64,000 nt of DNA from Maribacter luteus. GTDB taxonomy: Bacteria > Bacteroidota > Bacteroidia > Flavobacteriales > Flavobacteriaceae. Where the stretch lies: assembly GCF_009674825.1 (NCBI RefSeq), contig NZ_WKJH01000002.1, positions 186,001-250,000 of the forward strand, in the 5' to 3' direction. How positions within the stretch are numbered: position 1 is the first letter of the stretch; the number at the start of each line of letters is the position of its first letter. The notes below the pieces were generated by a model. That model made no database searches. It saw only the letters and a program-made list of their open reading frames with translations, and was not told the origin of the DNA. Made by a program: the position numbers and the translations under genes. Below, one piece after another: positions 16,621 through 26,494 of the stretch.

Positions 16621-17880
16621 ATGACCCAATTAAAACTACTTATCAAAAACCTTGGTCCCGGGCTTTTGTTCGCCGGAATGGCCATTGGAACTTCCCATTT
16701 GGTGTTATCTACCAAAGCGGGTGCCCAATATGGTTGGATTATGGTCATACCCATTATTCTAGCCAATATTTTTAAATATCCTTTTTTTGAATTCGGGGTA
16801 CGCTATACCAATATCACCAATACATCCTTGATTGAAGGGTATCTAAAGCGAGGCAAGGTCTTCCTGTGGTTTTACGCCTTGATCACTTTCGTTTCCACGT
16901 TTACCATTCTCGCTGCTTTATACACAGTTACCGCCGGACTTTTCATCAATCTATTTAAAATAACCGATATCCCCATTAGTATGGTGGCATTGGTATTGTT
17001 TTTATTCATTTCGGGATTATTGATCATCGGCAGGTATCGTTTCTTGGAAATCTCACTTAAACTTGTAGTTTCCCTATTATTCATCGCCTTAATGGTCACG
17101 ACCGTCCTAGTGATGTTAAATGGCAGGGTTACCCCGGTTGCGGGATTTGAACCTATCCCGATTTTCAATGAAGTAGGTATTTTATTTTTAATCGGTTTAA
17201 TGGGATGGATGCCTACTACGGTTGAAGCTTCCAGTTGGGTGAGCTTATGGAGTATTGAAAAATGGAAAAACGGCAAATTGAAACCTTCCTTAAAAGATTC
17301 CCTTTTAGAATTCAACATCGGTTATATCCTTACCGGGACATTGGCCATTTTCTTTATGATCATAGGTTGGTTTACCCTTTATGGTACCAATACGATATTA
17401 AGTGGTAATGCCGTGAGTTTTGCGGATCAAGTAGTTCAATTGTTCACCACCCATATAGGTGCCTGGGCCTATATCTTCATAGCAACGGCAGCTTTTGCGA
17501 CCATGTTCAGTACTTGCATGAGCGCCCATGATGCCATAGCCCGGGTTAGTGTTGATATCATAGATCTCCTGGCACCGAAAGTGAAGTTAAAGAACAAAAA
17601 ATGGCCTTTTGCCCTACTTGTCATTCTCTTATCACTAATCAATTTGACCGTGGTATTGGGTTTTAGTTCCAATATGGGGAAGTTGGTTGCCTTAGCGACT
17701 TTTGTATCTTTCGTGGTAGCTCCCATCATCGGCTACATGAACCTTAAAAACGTAATGAGCGCTGAAATTCCGAAACAACTAAGACCTACAAAAGGATTAC
17801 AGGTATTGACTTACGCTGGCATTCTCTTCCTTGCCCTTTTTTCGGTTTACTATTTTTGGATGGTCATTTTCCAGGTTTAA
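16621..17880 (+). CDS. Atypical Nramp-family transporter lacking DPGN and MPH motifs
   Basis: A 419-residue inner-membrane protein with about eleven segments, starting LGPGLLFAGMAIG as Nramp/MntH proteins do. The first-segment motif DPGN, whose Asp and Asn bind Mn or Fe, aligns with GTSH (23-26), and the sixth-segment MPH is MPT (197-199). The methionine is kept. The conserved AGAQYGW after the first motif confirms the alignment. It is therefore an Nramp-fold protein with altered ion site, so the substrate should not be assumed to be Mn or Fe. It starts 54 bp after the SanA-like gene and may be cotranscribed with it. Confidence 0.85.
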   Translation: MTQLKLLIKNLGPGLLFAGMAIGTSHLVLSTKAGAQYGWIMVIPIILANIFKYPFFEFGVRYTNITNTSLIEGYLKRGKVFLWFYALITFVSTFTILAALYTVTAGLFINLFKITDIPISMVALVLFLFISGLLIIGRYRFLEISLKLVVSLLFIALMVTTVLVMLNGRVTPVAGFEPIPIFNEVGILFLIGLMGWMPTTVEASSWVSLWSIEKWKNGKLKPSLKDSLLEFNIGYILTGTLAIFFMIIGWFTLYGTNTILSGNAVSFADQVVQLFTTHIGAWAYIFIATAAFATMFSTCMSAHDAIARVSVDIIDLLAPKVKLKNKKWPFALLVILLSLINLTVVLGFSSNMGKLVALATFVSFVVAPIIGYMNLKNVMSAEIPKQLRPTKGLQVLTYAGILFLALFSVYYFWMVIFQV

Positions 17881-17904
17881 ACACAAACCACTTTAAGCCT
17901 CTGT

Positions 17905-19833
17905 TTAAAGTTCACTGGCATTGGTGACTATGATAAGTGACCTATCATTCTGTTTGTGCAGAAAATCCAAGCAATACACTCCATCACTACATTTGTTGAC
18001 CAATTTCTCCTCCCCATAACCCACACTCGATACGATATTGGAGTTATCAACACCCTTACCGATAAGATATGCATATATGGCGTCTGCCCTCTTTTGCGAA
18101 AGTTTTAAATTGGTGGTTTTAGCCCCTTTACTGTTCGTATAGGTTTCAATGGCCAATTTCATTTGAGGGAAACGTTGTACGGCCGCTACTACCTTATCAA
18201 GTTCGGCAGCTATCTCCATGGTAATATCCGCCTTGTTCCTTGCAAAATAGAACTTCTGTAATCTTAGGACTTCCTTACCTTCTGTCTCGGTCAAAAGATC
18301 ATCGATCAACGAAAGTGCTATGTTTATATTTTTTCCTTCCATTTCAGAATAATGGCTTTCTGTGTATGTAGTCGAAAATATGGAATACCGCTCTTTTGTG
18401 GCTTTTATGGTAACTTGATCTTCCCATGGAATTTCAATCCTAAACACACCTTTTTCATTAGTATACACCTCTTTCAACACCTCACCGGCCTTATTCAACA
18501 TCTGTACCTGCGCCTTGTTTATTCCTTGATCGTATCTTAAATCAGCGACCACACCCTTCAAGGAAAGGGTCTTCATACCCAATTCTTCCGCAATCTTGAA
18601 CCCATAAATATCATCATTGCCTTTCCCTCCTGGCCTATTGGAAGAAAAGTACCCCATTAGACCGCCAGAGCTATCTTCTTTGATAATAAGTCCAAAATCA
18701 TCAGCTGGGGTATTGATACCTTTACCCAAATTAATGGGAATACCATATGTGCCATCTGCATACATATTGGCCTTATACATGTCCATCCCCCCCAATCCGT
18801 AGAAAACATCGGATGAAAAATATAAGCTATTATTAAAAATATAAGGTGCGATCTCGTTTCCGGGGGTATTGATGCTAGGGCCTAAATTGCGAGGTGCACT
18901 CACTATCTGCCCATTGTTCGTAAGCACATAATAAATATCGGTTCCCCCATACCCATCTTCAAAATTCGCGGCAAAATACAACCTTGTTGTTTTGGAATCA
19001 TAAAATGGATAATAGAATGATATACTGAAATCCATCAACAAATAACGCACATCCCCCTCAGTATCGGCCATGGCAATAGCCAAAGCATTTTTTCCCTTAT
19101 CATCAAAACGAAGTTCTCCTTCATATGTATTCGAAGTAACGAAAAAGAGCTTATCCAATTCCTCCGAATAATAAGGAGTGGCCTCATGGAATTCGCTATT
19201 GGGTATACCGACAAAAGGATTTGCATTCAGAACATTGCCATCGGCACGCAACCTGCTGATATAAATATCCAAATAGGCCTCACCAGTAGGTTTATACACT
19301 TCTTTTGACTTTTTTCCCCTAGAGCTGCTGAACAACAACCTGTCTTTATAAAAACTAGGGGCGAAATCAGCTTGCGGACTATTGGCATTTATGTTGATGG
19401 CCTGAAACCCATCATTGTCACTCTCGCCGGAAGCCAATAAACTATAATTAAATTCGGCATTTTCTAGCAATTCATTTGCAAATACATCGCGTTTTGTGCT
19501 CAAAAAAGATTTAACCCTTTCCACATCGGAGGTCTTTGCCAAACTCTGTAGCATCATATTAAAACGAAGGGTAGATGCAATGGTATCTTTTTTGTTCACA
19601 TCCAAATATATCCTGGACGCTTCTTTATAATTACCCACCTTATAATAGGAATCCGCAAGATTCAACAATTGATCGTTCTTCAAGGGTGCTTTTGACATTT
19701 CCCGTTGATACTCCGCAATTGCATTTTTATAGTCATAGCCATAAAACAATATATCTGCCTTCGACTTTTCTTCTTGGGCCATTAAATTGGCCAAGATCAT
19801 AAAACTGAATACTAGTAAAGCCTTTGTTTTCAT
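17905..19833 (-). CDS. OmpA-family protein with TPR, PD40-like repeats and carboxypeptidase-regulatory-like domain
   Basis: About 642 residues from the internal start at 19833, chosen because it gives a clean signal peptide (MKTKALLVFSFMILANLMAQ); an upstream in-frame ATG at 19869 would bury it. After a TPR-like helical part (about 25-110) come WD40/PD40-type blades (about 150-430; motifs LLFSSSRG, LYFAANFEDGYGG, LYFSSDVFYGLGGMDMY, GYFSSNRPGGKGNDDIY), a beta-sandwich (about 440-515), and a C-terminal OmpA peptidoglycan-binding domain. This architecture accompanies PorP/SprF proteins in Bacteroidota. It is the last gene of the triad beginning at 25216 and probably links the outer-membrane partner to the cell wall. 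Confidence 0.92.
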   Translation of the reverse strand: MKTKALLVFSFMILANLMAQEEKSKADILFYGYDYKNAIAEYQREMSKAPLKNDQLLNLADSYYKVGNYKEASRIYLDVNKKDTIASTLRFNMMLQSLAKTSDVERVKSFLSTKRDVFANELLENAEFNYSLLASGESDNDGFQAININANSPQADFAPSFYKDRLLFSSSRGKKSKEVYKPTGEAYLDIYISRLRADGNVLNANPFVGIPNSEFHEATPYYSEELDKLFFVTSNTYEGELRFDDKGKNALAIAMADTEGDVRYLLMDFSISFYYPFYDSKTTRLYFAANFEDGYGGTDIYYVLTNNGQIVSAPRNLGPSINTPGNEIAPYIFNNSLYFSSDVFYGLGGMDMYKANMYADGTYGIPINLGKGINTPADDFGLIIKEDSSGGLMGYFSSNRPGGKGNDDIYGFKIAEELGMKTLSLKGVVADLRYDQGINKAQVQMLNKAGEVLKEVYTNEKGVFRIEIPWEDQVTIKATKERYSIFSTTYTESHYSEMEGKNINIALSLIDDLLTETEGKEVLRLQKFYFARNKADITMEIAAELDKVVAAVQRFPQMKLAIETYTNSKGAKTTNLKLSQKRADAIYAYLIGKGVDNSNIVSSVGYGEEKLVNKCSDGVYCLDFLHKQNDRSLIIVTNASEL

Positions 19834-19923
19834 GTATTTCTTTTCAATATTTTTTCCCATCACAAACAACCATTGATGATTTCTTTTACAACCTTTGGCT
19901 ATTAGGGTTTACCTCGAAACCAG

Positions 19924-20916
19924 TTAAAAGAATCGTGGACTGTCTATTTGTTTTGGTTGGCCCTTGGCTTTGTTGATCTTGGGTTGCCTGCTACGTGCCG
20001 CTCCTCCTCCAAGATAAAATTTAAGTATAACCTCATGCGAACCATTGTTATAATCTCCCCAGCCATTGGTACTGTAATCATATGAATAGCCTACGAACAT
20101 GCTTTCAGAGACCTGAAAACCTGCCAAACCACTTACCGCATTATCTACCCTATAAGATGCGCCCAATGTCAACACATCATTGATCAAGAAGTTAGATGAC
20201 ACATTCACATTAACCGGTGCCCCTTGAAGGTAATTGACCATAAAGGCGGGTTTAAATTTCAATTTTTTCGACAGATCGAAAACATAACCCCCAATAAAAT
20301 TGAATTGTACTTTATCCTCGACCAAAACGGCAACCTCATCACCATAAATACCATTGGTCAGGAAATTTGGAATGGAAATACCGGTATACCAATTGTCTGC
20401 ATACAGAAATGCCCCTGCCCCAATGGTAGGGTAAAATTTATTTACGGTCTGTTCATTAACCAAGGGTTCATTTTCGATTTCGAAATCCCCTTTACTATAG
20501 TCCACATTCAAGAAAGAACCCCCTACATCCAATCCAAAGGAAAGTTTGGTTTCGTCGGATACACTTACTTGATACGAATAGGCAACATCTACGTATGTTT
20601 GGGTAGACGGACCTAATTGATCACTGACCACGTTAAAGCCCAGACCCGTCTTATCGTTAGAGAAAGGAACATTGACCCCGAAACGCAATGTCCTGGGTGC
20701 CCCATCAACATCCAGCCATTGTGCACGGTACATTCCCATGATTTCCGGCTTCTCTACCGTACCCACATAGGCCGGGTTAAAACTGCCGATATTGTACATA
20801 TACTGGGTATATTGGGGCTCTTTTTGCCCATGTACGGTAAAGGATACGGTTAATGCCAATATAAAGACTAAACAGACTGTTTTAAAAGAAGAAATATGTG
20901 TTCTGTAGTTCATCAT
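19924..20916 (-). CDS. PorP/SprF-family outer-membrane protein
   Basis: A 330-residue protein with a signal peptide ending near VHGQ (about residue 30) and a beta-barrel-like body. The start EPQYTQYMYNIGSFNPAYVG (33-52) is the family hallmark. SprF in Flavobacterium johnsoniae is needed for secretion or attachment of SprB through the T9SS, and type-B C-terminal-domain cargo proteins tend to be encoded beside such a protein. Here the gene starts 4 bp after the end of such a cargo gene, so it is very likely its dedicated partner. Confidence 0.93.
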   Translation of the reverse strand: MMNYRTHISSFKTVCLVFILALTVSFTVHGQKEPQYTQYMYNIGSFNPAYVGTVEKPEIMGMYRAQWLDVDGAPRTLRFGVNVPFSNDKTGLGFNVVSDQLGPSTQTYVDVAYSYQVSVSDETKLSFGLDVGGSFLNVDYSKGDFEIENEPLVNEQTVNKFYPTIGAGAFLYADNWYTGISIPNFLTNGIYGDEVAVLVEDKVQFNFIGGYVFDLSKKLKFKPAFMVNYLQGAPVNVNVSSNFLINDVLTLGASYRVDNAVSGLAGFQVSESMFVGYSYDYSTNGWGDYNNGSHEVILKFYLGGGAARSRQPKINKAKGQPKQIDSPRFF

Positions 20917-20920
20917 TGTA

Positions 20921-23900
20921 TTATCTTATGATTTGGATCCATCCTTTTTTAACCTCGGACCCATCACCTAAATCCAAAACATAGAAGTAAGTGCCCTTTG
21001 GTAATTGTTCGTTCTTGCGTGTACCGTCCCATGTATTATCATAGCCTTTGGTGGCGAACACCTGATTGCCGTAGCGATCATAGATTTCCAACGTATTATC
21101 GGCATATTCAGGATCGGTAATACAATTTATATACAGAAAATCATTGGTACCATCGCCATTGGGTGAAAACTGGTTGAACAAGAAACCACATTCATTATTA
21201 CTACGTTCCCCTATTTCGACGGTTACGGTTGCCTCATTATTACCAGTCTCAATATCAAATGGGGAAACCGCTGTAATCGTTACCGTGTTTTCAAAAGTAC
21301 CTGCCGTAATGGCGTTGACCAAAATAACAAGGCTTACACTTTCACGAGCACCCAATTCTGGAATATCCCAAATTCCCGTAACCTCATCATACACCCCACC
21401 ACCACTTGCGATAAAATGGGAAACATATTCAAAACCAGTCGCATCTAGCATCTCACTTACCTGAATATCACTCGCAATTTCGTCGGAAACATTGTTTAGT
21501 GTGACGGTAAAAGTCAATTGCTCATTAATCCTTAAGTATTCTAAATTTGTTGTTTTTAGGATTTCCAAGTCTACGGTAGCCTCACAGAATTCACTATCAG
21601 GGTTCGGTAAGCACGGGTTTGTATTTGCCGGATCCAATTGATCAACGACCCCATCCATATCGGTATCCAGAATATTGGAATCCAAGGCATCGATAATACC
21701 ATCTTCATCCCCGTCTAAGGGATCCCCGGAATCATCACCTACTTCGGTGGCATCGTCAATTCCATCACCATCGGTATCCACTAGATTCGGGTCGGTACCC
21801 AAAACTGACTCTACACCATCAAAAAGTCCGTCACCATCCGTATCCACATCACAATCATTTACCGTAATGGTCACTTCCGAACTTACATTTTCACAAAATG
21901 GCGGGGTTGCATCATCGGTGGTATACGTAAACACATAACTCCCTTCGGTCAAACCTTCAAAATCAATAATATTATCACTACCCAAGACTATGGAGTTGGA
22001 AGGGTCTGTGGTCACACTCCACGAACCACTACTTTGCCCCGTTATCAAATCATCCAAATCCCTAATTGACGTGCCATTGGCCGCTATGCTACATGCTGAG
22101 GAATTCGTAACCGTACCTGCCGAGGGCGTAGGGTAAATCGTTGCTATAACTTCCTCTCGTTCAGACACACAACCATTGGCCTCTGCTTCTACAAAATAAG
22201 AAGTGGTACTAGATATATTTCTGGTTATACTTGGCCCTGTAGCAATAGGAGTTGTACCGGTTGCACTATCATACCAAGTAAATGTCGGTGGCTGATCCGC
22301 ATCCGGTGCCCCACTGGCCGAAAGGGTCACTTCCCCTGCTCCGCAACGTTCATCACCCAAAGTCTCGGCGATTACAGGAATAGGGTTCAAGGTCAATTCG
22401 ACCTCTATGGTACCACTGGCGCAATCATTAGCGGCATCATAAAAGAAACCGAAATATGAACCATCGTTCGTTGGGTTATTTACCTCTGCAGGAGTTAAAT
22501 GTGCGTTTTCGTTCAAAGGATCGGAAAGTAAACTCCATGTCAATACGGTACCTGCCGGAGCAGTAGAATCGGTATAATCATTCAGACTCATTAAAGAACC
22601 GTCATCATATGTTAACGTGCCACAAAATATGGTTTGCACATCGGTATTTAAAATGGGTGCCGCAACGCAGTTATCGTCATCGTTTATTGTTCCCGTAGCA
22701 GAACCTCCACCTGTAAGTATAACTCCATTGGATGGCGTTCCCAATTGTACCGTAAAGGTTTCCGAATCTTCCAAGATGGAATCATCGACTATCGAAACCG
22801 TGATTTGCTCTACCTCACCAGTATCACCATCAAAATTAATCGACCCTCCAGTGCTGTCAAAATCGGCTCCAGCAGTGGCCGTAACACCAGAAAGGGTATA
22901 CGCAACGGTAGTACCACCAACAATGGCATTACTTAAGGTTACGTCAAAAACTATAGTACCACTTACTGCATTCTCATTATTGGCCGCATTCGCGATGGAC
23001 AATGAAGCAACATCATCATCGGCATTGGTCACCGCTATAGTTTGGTTCGCAAGACCATCAAAGTTATCATCACTATCGTTATCGGATACACTAACCGTAA
23101 TATTATAATTTTCATCACCATCAACTTCGTCATCATCGACGGGGTTCACCGTTACCGTTTGGGGCGTACTATAATTCACAGGTGTAAAGGTCAACGTTGC
23201 CTGACCTGTTGGAATAGTACCTTCACCTGTATCTCCGGAGGCGACCAACAATACCACATTGCTTTGGGGTTGGGCATCCAATACCGCCGTAAAGGTTTCA
23301 CTACTTCCGTTTTCCGTTGTGGAAAGCGTTGTTGTAGATAACGTAAAGCCTGCGGTGTCATTATCATTGATGTTTACTGTAGCTGTCCTATCAGACACCG
23401 GCCCCAAATCATATCCCGCTCCTGCAACTAAGGTTAAAATAATCGATTCCTGACCTTCAACAATCACATCATCTACAGGATCAATGGTTACCGTAGCCGT
23501 TTGATCCCCATTCGCTATGGACACCGACCCACTTAAATTTGCATAATCATCAGTATTTGTAGCCGTACCACCAATGGTATAGTTCACCGTTACTGGGCTT
23601 CCGGTAGCATTCTCTAGTCCTAAATCAATCTCGAAAACACCGTTGTTATCCCCGGCTTCGGTACCAGTAGCATCAGTGGCAGAAATTGTGGCAGTAAAAG
23701 TATCATTATCAGTTATGTTGACCGTGGCGGTTCTATTGGCAACTGGTCCTAGATTATACCCCGCATCTGCAAGCAAGGAAAGAACAACGGTCTCTGTACC
23801 CTCAACCAAAGTATCATTCTCCGGATCAATGGTTACCGTAGCTGTTTGATCACCATCTGCAATGTCAACCGACCCATTTAAAGTGTCATAATCATCGGTA

Positions 23901-25216
23901 TTCGTAGCTGTACCACCAATGGAATAGTTAACCGTCACTGGGCTTCCGGTAGCATTAACTGCTCCTAAATCTATCTCAAAAACACCATTGTTGTTTCCCC
24001 CTTCCGCTCCAGTATCATCTGTTGTCGATATTGTAGCTGTAAAGGAATCGTTATCTGTATTCGTTAATGCTAATTGACTAACATCAGCCCCCGTTAAAAC
24101 ATCATAATTTGGATCCAGTGAAGTTACATTACCTGTATTTAAATTGTATGTAATATCACCATCAACAACTGTATCATCAAGACCGGTAATTTCCAATTCC
24201 ACACCCGTATCCCAATTTGAAGCATCTAATGAAATATCAGAAGGACCACTATGTTCCGTTAAATCATAATTATTTATTAGGATAACTACATCATCTGTGG
24301 GTTCGCTTGTCAATGTAAAAGTAAATGTAGTGGTACCACCTGCTTCTGTAGTCGTACCTATAACCGGTGTAACATTTACACCCGCAACATCATCATCAGT
24401 ATTAGTAACGACTAATTGATCCACATCGGCATTCACCAAAGCATCAAAATTTGAATCTGAAGATGTAATATTACCCGTATTTAAAGTGTAGGTTATATCT
24501 CCATCAACAACATCATCATCAACTCCGCTTATCTCCAATTCCACGCCTGTATCCCAATTTGCAGCGTTCAAAACAACACTATTGGGACCAGATGTCTCCG
24601 TTGCATCATATTGATTTATGGGAATCGTAACATCGGCCGTGGGCTCACTCGTCAAGGTAAATGTAAACGTTGCAGTTCCTCCTGCTTCGGTTGTTGTTCC
24701 TGTGGTAGTATCCACATTCACCCCTGCAAAATCATTATCCAAAATAGTAACTTCAGCAGAAGAATTAGCTGGATCAATAGTATAATTGATATTAGAATCT
24801 ATCTCCCAAATTACATTTTCATCGTTCTCAATGAAGTTGTCATCGTTTACATCGAGAGATACTAGTATTGAACCACTACCTAAAAACAAAGGTACTGTAA
24901 CAGAAGCTGGAAGAGCAGCATAATCATCAATAGCTGTTGCTGTGCTTGCTGGGTCAACAGATAAAAAAACCTCTATTGACCCAGTAATACCACCAGCTCC
25001 AGTTACCCTTACTGTATACTCACCTGACACAGGCCCATCTTCCTCTGCAGTTGCTTGAGAAGCTGAAATAGAGACCGTCTGCCCATACCCACTCAAAGAC
25101 ACGAAGAGAAAGGTTACCAATAGCAGTAACCTATTAAAAATCCTTGATGTAATTGAAGATGACGGGGTAACCATTGTACGCTTTATTTTCTTTTTCATAG
25201 ACTGTTTTTTGCACAT
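20921..25216 (-). CDS. Giant secreted Calx-beta-repeat protein with T9SS type-B sorting domain
   Basis: A 1431-residue cell-surface protein. The signal peptide ends near residue 46 (LSGYGQ); translation may begin at 25198 (MKKKIKRT) instead. Seven Calx-beta-like repeats of about 114 residues follow (47-848), each ending in a DxD-type calcium-binding loop such as ITDNDT. Next are Ig-like domains (849-1121), a calcium-binding thrombospondin type 3 region (about 1122-1200, DTDGDGLFDG), a DUF11-like domain (about 1215-1335), and a CHU_C/gliding-type C-terminal domain (NQFSPNGDGTNDFL, ending KKGWIQIIR). That domain marks T9SS type-B export and surface attachment. Adhesion is the likely role. PorP and OmpA partners follow directly. 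Confidence 0.93.
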   Translation of the reverse strand: MCKKQSMKKKIKRTMVTPSSSITSRIFNRLLLLVTFLFVSLSGYGQTVSISASQATAEEDGPVSGEYTVRVTGAGGITGSIEVFLSVDPASTATAIDDYAALPASVTVPLFLGSGSILVSLDVNDDNFIENDENVIWEIDSNINYTIDPANSSAEVTILDNDFAGVNVDTTTGTTTEAGGTATFTFTLTSEPTADVTIPINQYDATETSGPNSVVLNAANWDTGVELEISGVDDDVVDGDITYTLNTGNITSSDSNFDALVNADVDQLVVTNTDDDVAGVNVTPVIGTTTEAGGTTTFTFTLTSEPTDDVVILINNYDLTEHSGPSDISLDASNWDTGVELEITGLDDTVVDGDITYNLNTGNVTSLDPNYDVLTGADVSQLALTNTDNDSFTATISTTDDTGAEGGNNNGVFEIDLGAVNATGSPVTVNYSIGGTATNTDDYDTLNGSVDIADGDQTATVTIDPENDTLVEGTETVVLSLLADAGYNLGPVANRTATVNITDNDTFTATISATDATGTEAGDNNGVFEIDLGLENATGSPVTVNYTIGGTATNTDDYANLSGSVSIANGDQTATVTIDPVDDVIVEGQESIILTLVAGAGYDLGPVSDRTATVNINDNDTAGFTLSTTTLSTTENGSSETFTAVLDAQPQSNVVLLVASGDTGEGTIPTGQATLTFTPVNYSTPQTVTVNPVDDDEVDGDENYNITVSVSDNDSDDNFDGLANQTIAVTNADDDVASLSIANAANNENAVSGTIVFDVTLSNAIVGGTTVAYTLSGVTATAGADFDSTGGSINFDGDTGEVEQITVSIVDDSILEDSETFTVQLGTPSNGVILTGGGSATGTINDDDNCVAAPILNTDVQTIFCGTLTYDDGSLMSLNDYTDSTAPAGTVLTWSLLSDPLNENAHLTPAEVNNPTNDGSYFGFFYDAANDCASGTIEVELTLNPIPVIAETLGDERCGAGEVTLSASGAPDADQPPTFTWYDSATGTTPIATGPSITRNISSTTSYFVEAEANGCVSEREEVIATIYPTPSAGTVTNSSACSIAANGTSIRDLDDLITGQSSGSWSVTTDPSNSIVLGSDNIIDFEGLTEGSYVFTYTTDDATPPFCENVSSEVTITVNDCDVDTDGDGLFDGVESVLGTDPNLVDTDGDGIDDATEVGDDSGDPLDGDEDGIIDALDSNILDTDMDGVVDQLDPANTNPCLPNPDSEFCEATVDLEILKTTNLEYLRINEQLTFTVTLNNVSDEIASDIQVSEMLDATGFEYVSHFIASGGGVYDEVTGIWDIPELGARESVSLVILVNAITAGTFENTVTITAVSPFDIETGNNEATVTVEIGERSNNECGFLFNQFSPNGDGTNDFLYINCITDPEYADNTLEIYDRYGNQVFATKGYDNTWDGTRKNEQLPKGTYFYVLDLGDGSEVKKGWIQIIR
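22673..25078 (-). repeat. Array of seven Calx-beta-like repeats
   Basis: Protein repeats of about 114 residues lie at residues 47-162, 163-276, 277-390, 391-505, 506-620, 621-735 and 736-848 of the giant protein. Repeats 2 and 3 (about 24730-24047) are close copies, and repeats 4 and 5 (about 24046-23357) are closer still, sharing long blocks such as GSPVTVNYxIGGTATNTDDY. This indicates recent internal duplication and a region prone to copy-number change. Confidence 0.8.
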
Positions 25217-25360
25217 ACTATGCCAAAATCATCGACACTTGCGTATGTTAAAACCAAAAAATAGGGAGTCAATATTACTAAAAAAAACAGCTAACCCCTT
25301 ACTTACTCAGATTAAAACTGGCTTTTTTGGCTAAAATGCAATGTATTGAACCTATGCCCC

Positions 25361-26245
25361 TTAAGATACTTCTGCTGAAACAGCCTCTGCCGTTGGCTCT
25401 ATTTTCTTGACCAAACCTTGTAAAACCTTACCTGGACCCACTTCGGTGAACAAAGTTGCCCCATCTTTTACCATATTACGAACACTCTGTGTCCATTTTA
25501 CAGGGGATGTCAATTGGGAAATCAAATTCTTTTTGATCTCATCCGCATTGCTAACCGCAATCGTGGTCACATTTTGGTAAATTGGGCAATTCGGTGTGGA
25601 AAATTTCGTAGCTTCGATAGCTGCGGCCAACTCCTCCTCTGCAGGTTTCATCAATGGGGAATGGAACGCCCCGCCCACAGGCAATACCATGGCCCTACGG
25701 GCACCGGCAGCCTTTAAACTTTCACAGGCAGCGTTAATGGCATCTACCTCTCCCGAGATTACCAATTGCCCAGGGCAATTATAATTTGCCGCTACGACAA
25801 TACCTTGAGTTTCCCCACAGATTCTTTCAACGACCTCATCATCCAAACGCAATACGGCCGCCATGGTACCGGGTTGCAACTCACATGCCTTTTGCATGGC
25901 CAATGCCCTTTGTGACACCAATTTCAATCCGTCTTCAAAATTCAATGCGCCATTGGCCACCAAGGCAGAAAATTCCCCTAAGGAATGGCCAGCGACCATT
26001 TCGGGCTTAAAAGCATCGCCCATGACCTTACTTAAAATTACCGAGTGAAGAAAAATAGCTGGCTGGGTCACTTTGGTCTCCTTTAAATCATCGGCCGCCC
26101 CTTCGAACATGATATCGGTAATGGGAAAACCTAAAATCTCATTGGCATTTTCGAACAACTCTTGCGCCAATGGGTATTTTTCATAAAGATCCAAACCCAT
26201 ACCTACGAATTGGGCTCCTTGACCGGGAAATATATATGCTTTCAT
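25361..26245 (-). CDS. fabD: Malonyl-CoA:ACP transacylase
   Basis: A 294-residue enzyme of fatty acid synthesis that moves malonyl groups from CoA to acyl carrier protein. Visible are PGQGAQFVGMG (7-17), the nucleophile elbow GHSLG with Ser88, and GGAFHSPLM carrying the catalytic His near residue 197. The C-terminal FTEVGPGKVLQGLVKKI is typical. It stands alone between the giant-protein operon and a gamma-carbonic anhydrase-like gene, with a possible promoter box at 26324-26331. Confidence 0.97.
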   Translation of the reverse strand: MKAYIFPGQGAQFVGMGLDLYEKYPLAQELFENANEILGFPITDIMFEGAADDLKETKVTQPAIFLHSVILSKVMGDAFKPEMVAGHSLGEFSALVANGALNFEDGLKLVSQRALAMQKACELQPGTMAAVLRLDDEVVERICGETQGIVVAANYNCPGQLVISGEVDAINAACESLKAAGARRAMVLPVGGAFHSPLMKPAEEELAAAIEATKFSTPNCPIYQNVTTIAVSNADEIKKNLISQLTSPVKWTQSVRNMVKDGATLFTEVGPGKVLQGLVKKIEPTAEAVSAEVS

Positions 26246-26494
26246 TTTTTTATTTTTTAGTATGGATTACGTATGACCACCTATGTGGCCCAAACCCAAT
26301 CCTTTAGATTAATTTCTTATTGACAAAAATAAGGAATAATAGCTCATAGCCCTAAGTAGGCATTAAAAATACCTACCCTGGCCGGCAATACGCAAACAGT
26401 ATTTGCCTTGATCGTTCCCTTTTATGGTTGTACCATGAATGGTTCACGTACAGGCGAAACCATATAACAGGTTCCGTATTGAATTCAAGAAGGA
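26246..26494. other. Intergenic region upstream of fabD
   Basis: About 250 bp with no coding frame. Apart from the promoter box noted at 26324-26331, no terminator hairpin or repeat was recognised after the gamma-carbonic anhydrase-like gene. Confidence 0.4.
26324..26331 (-). promoter_or_regulatory. Candidate -7 promoter box for fabD
   Basis: TATTTTTG on the minus strand is a perfect match to the Bacteroidota -7 consensus TAnnTTTG, about 79 bp before the fabD start. No TTG at the expected -33 distance was found, so support is partial. Confidence 0.35.
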
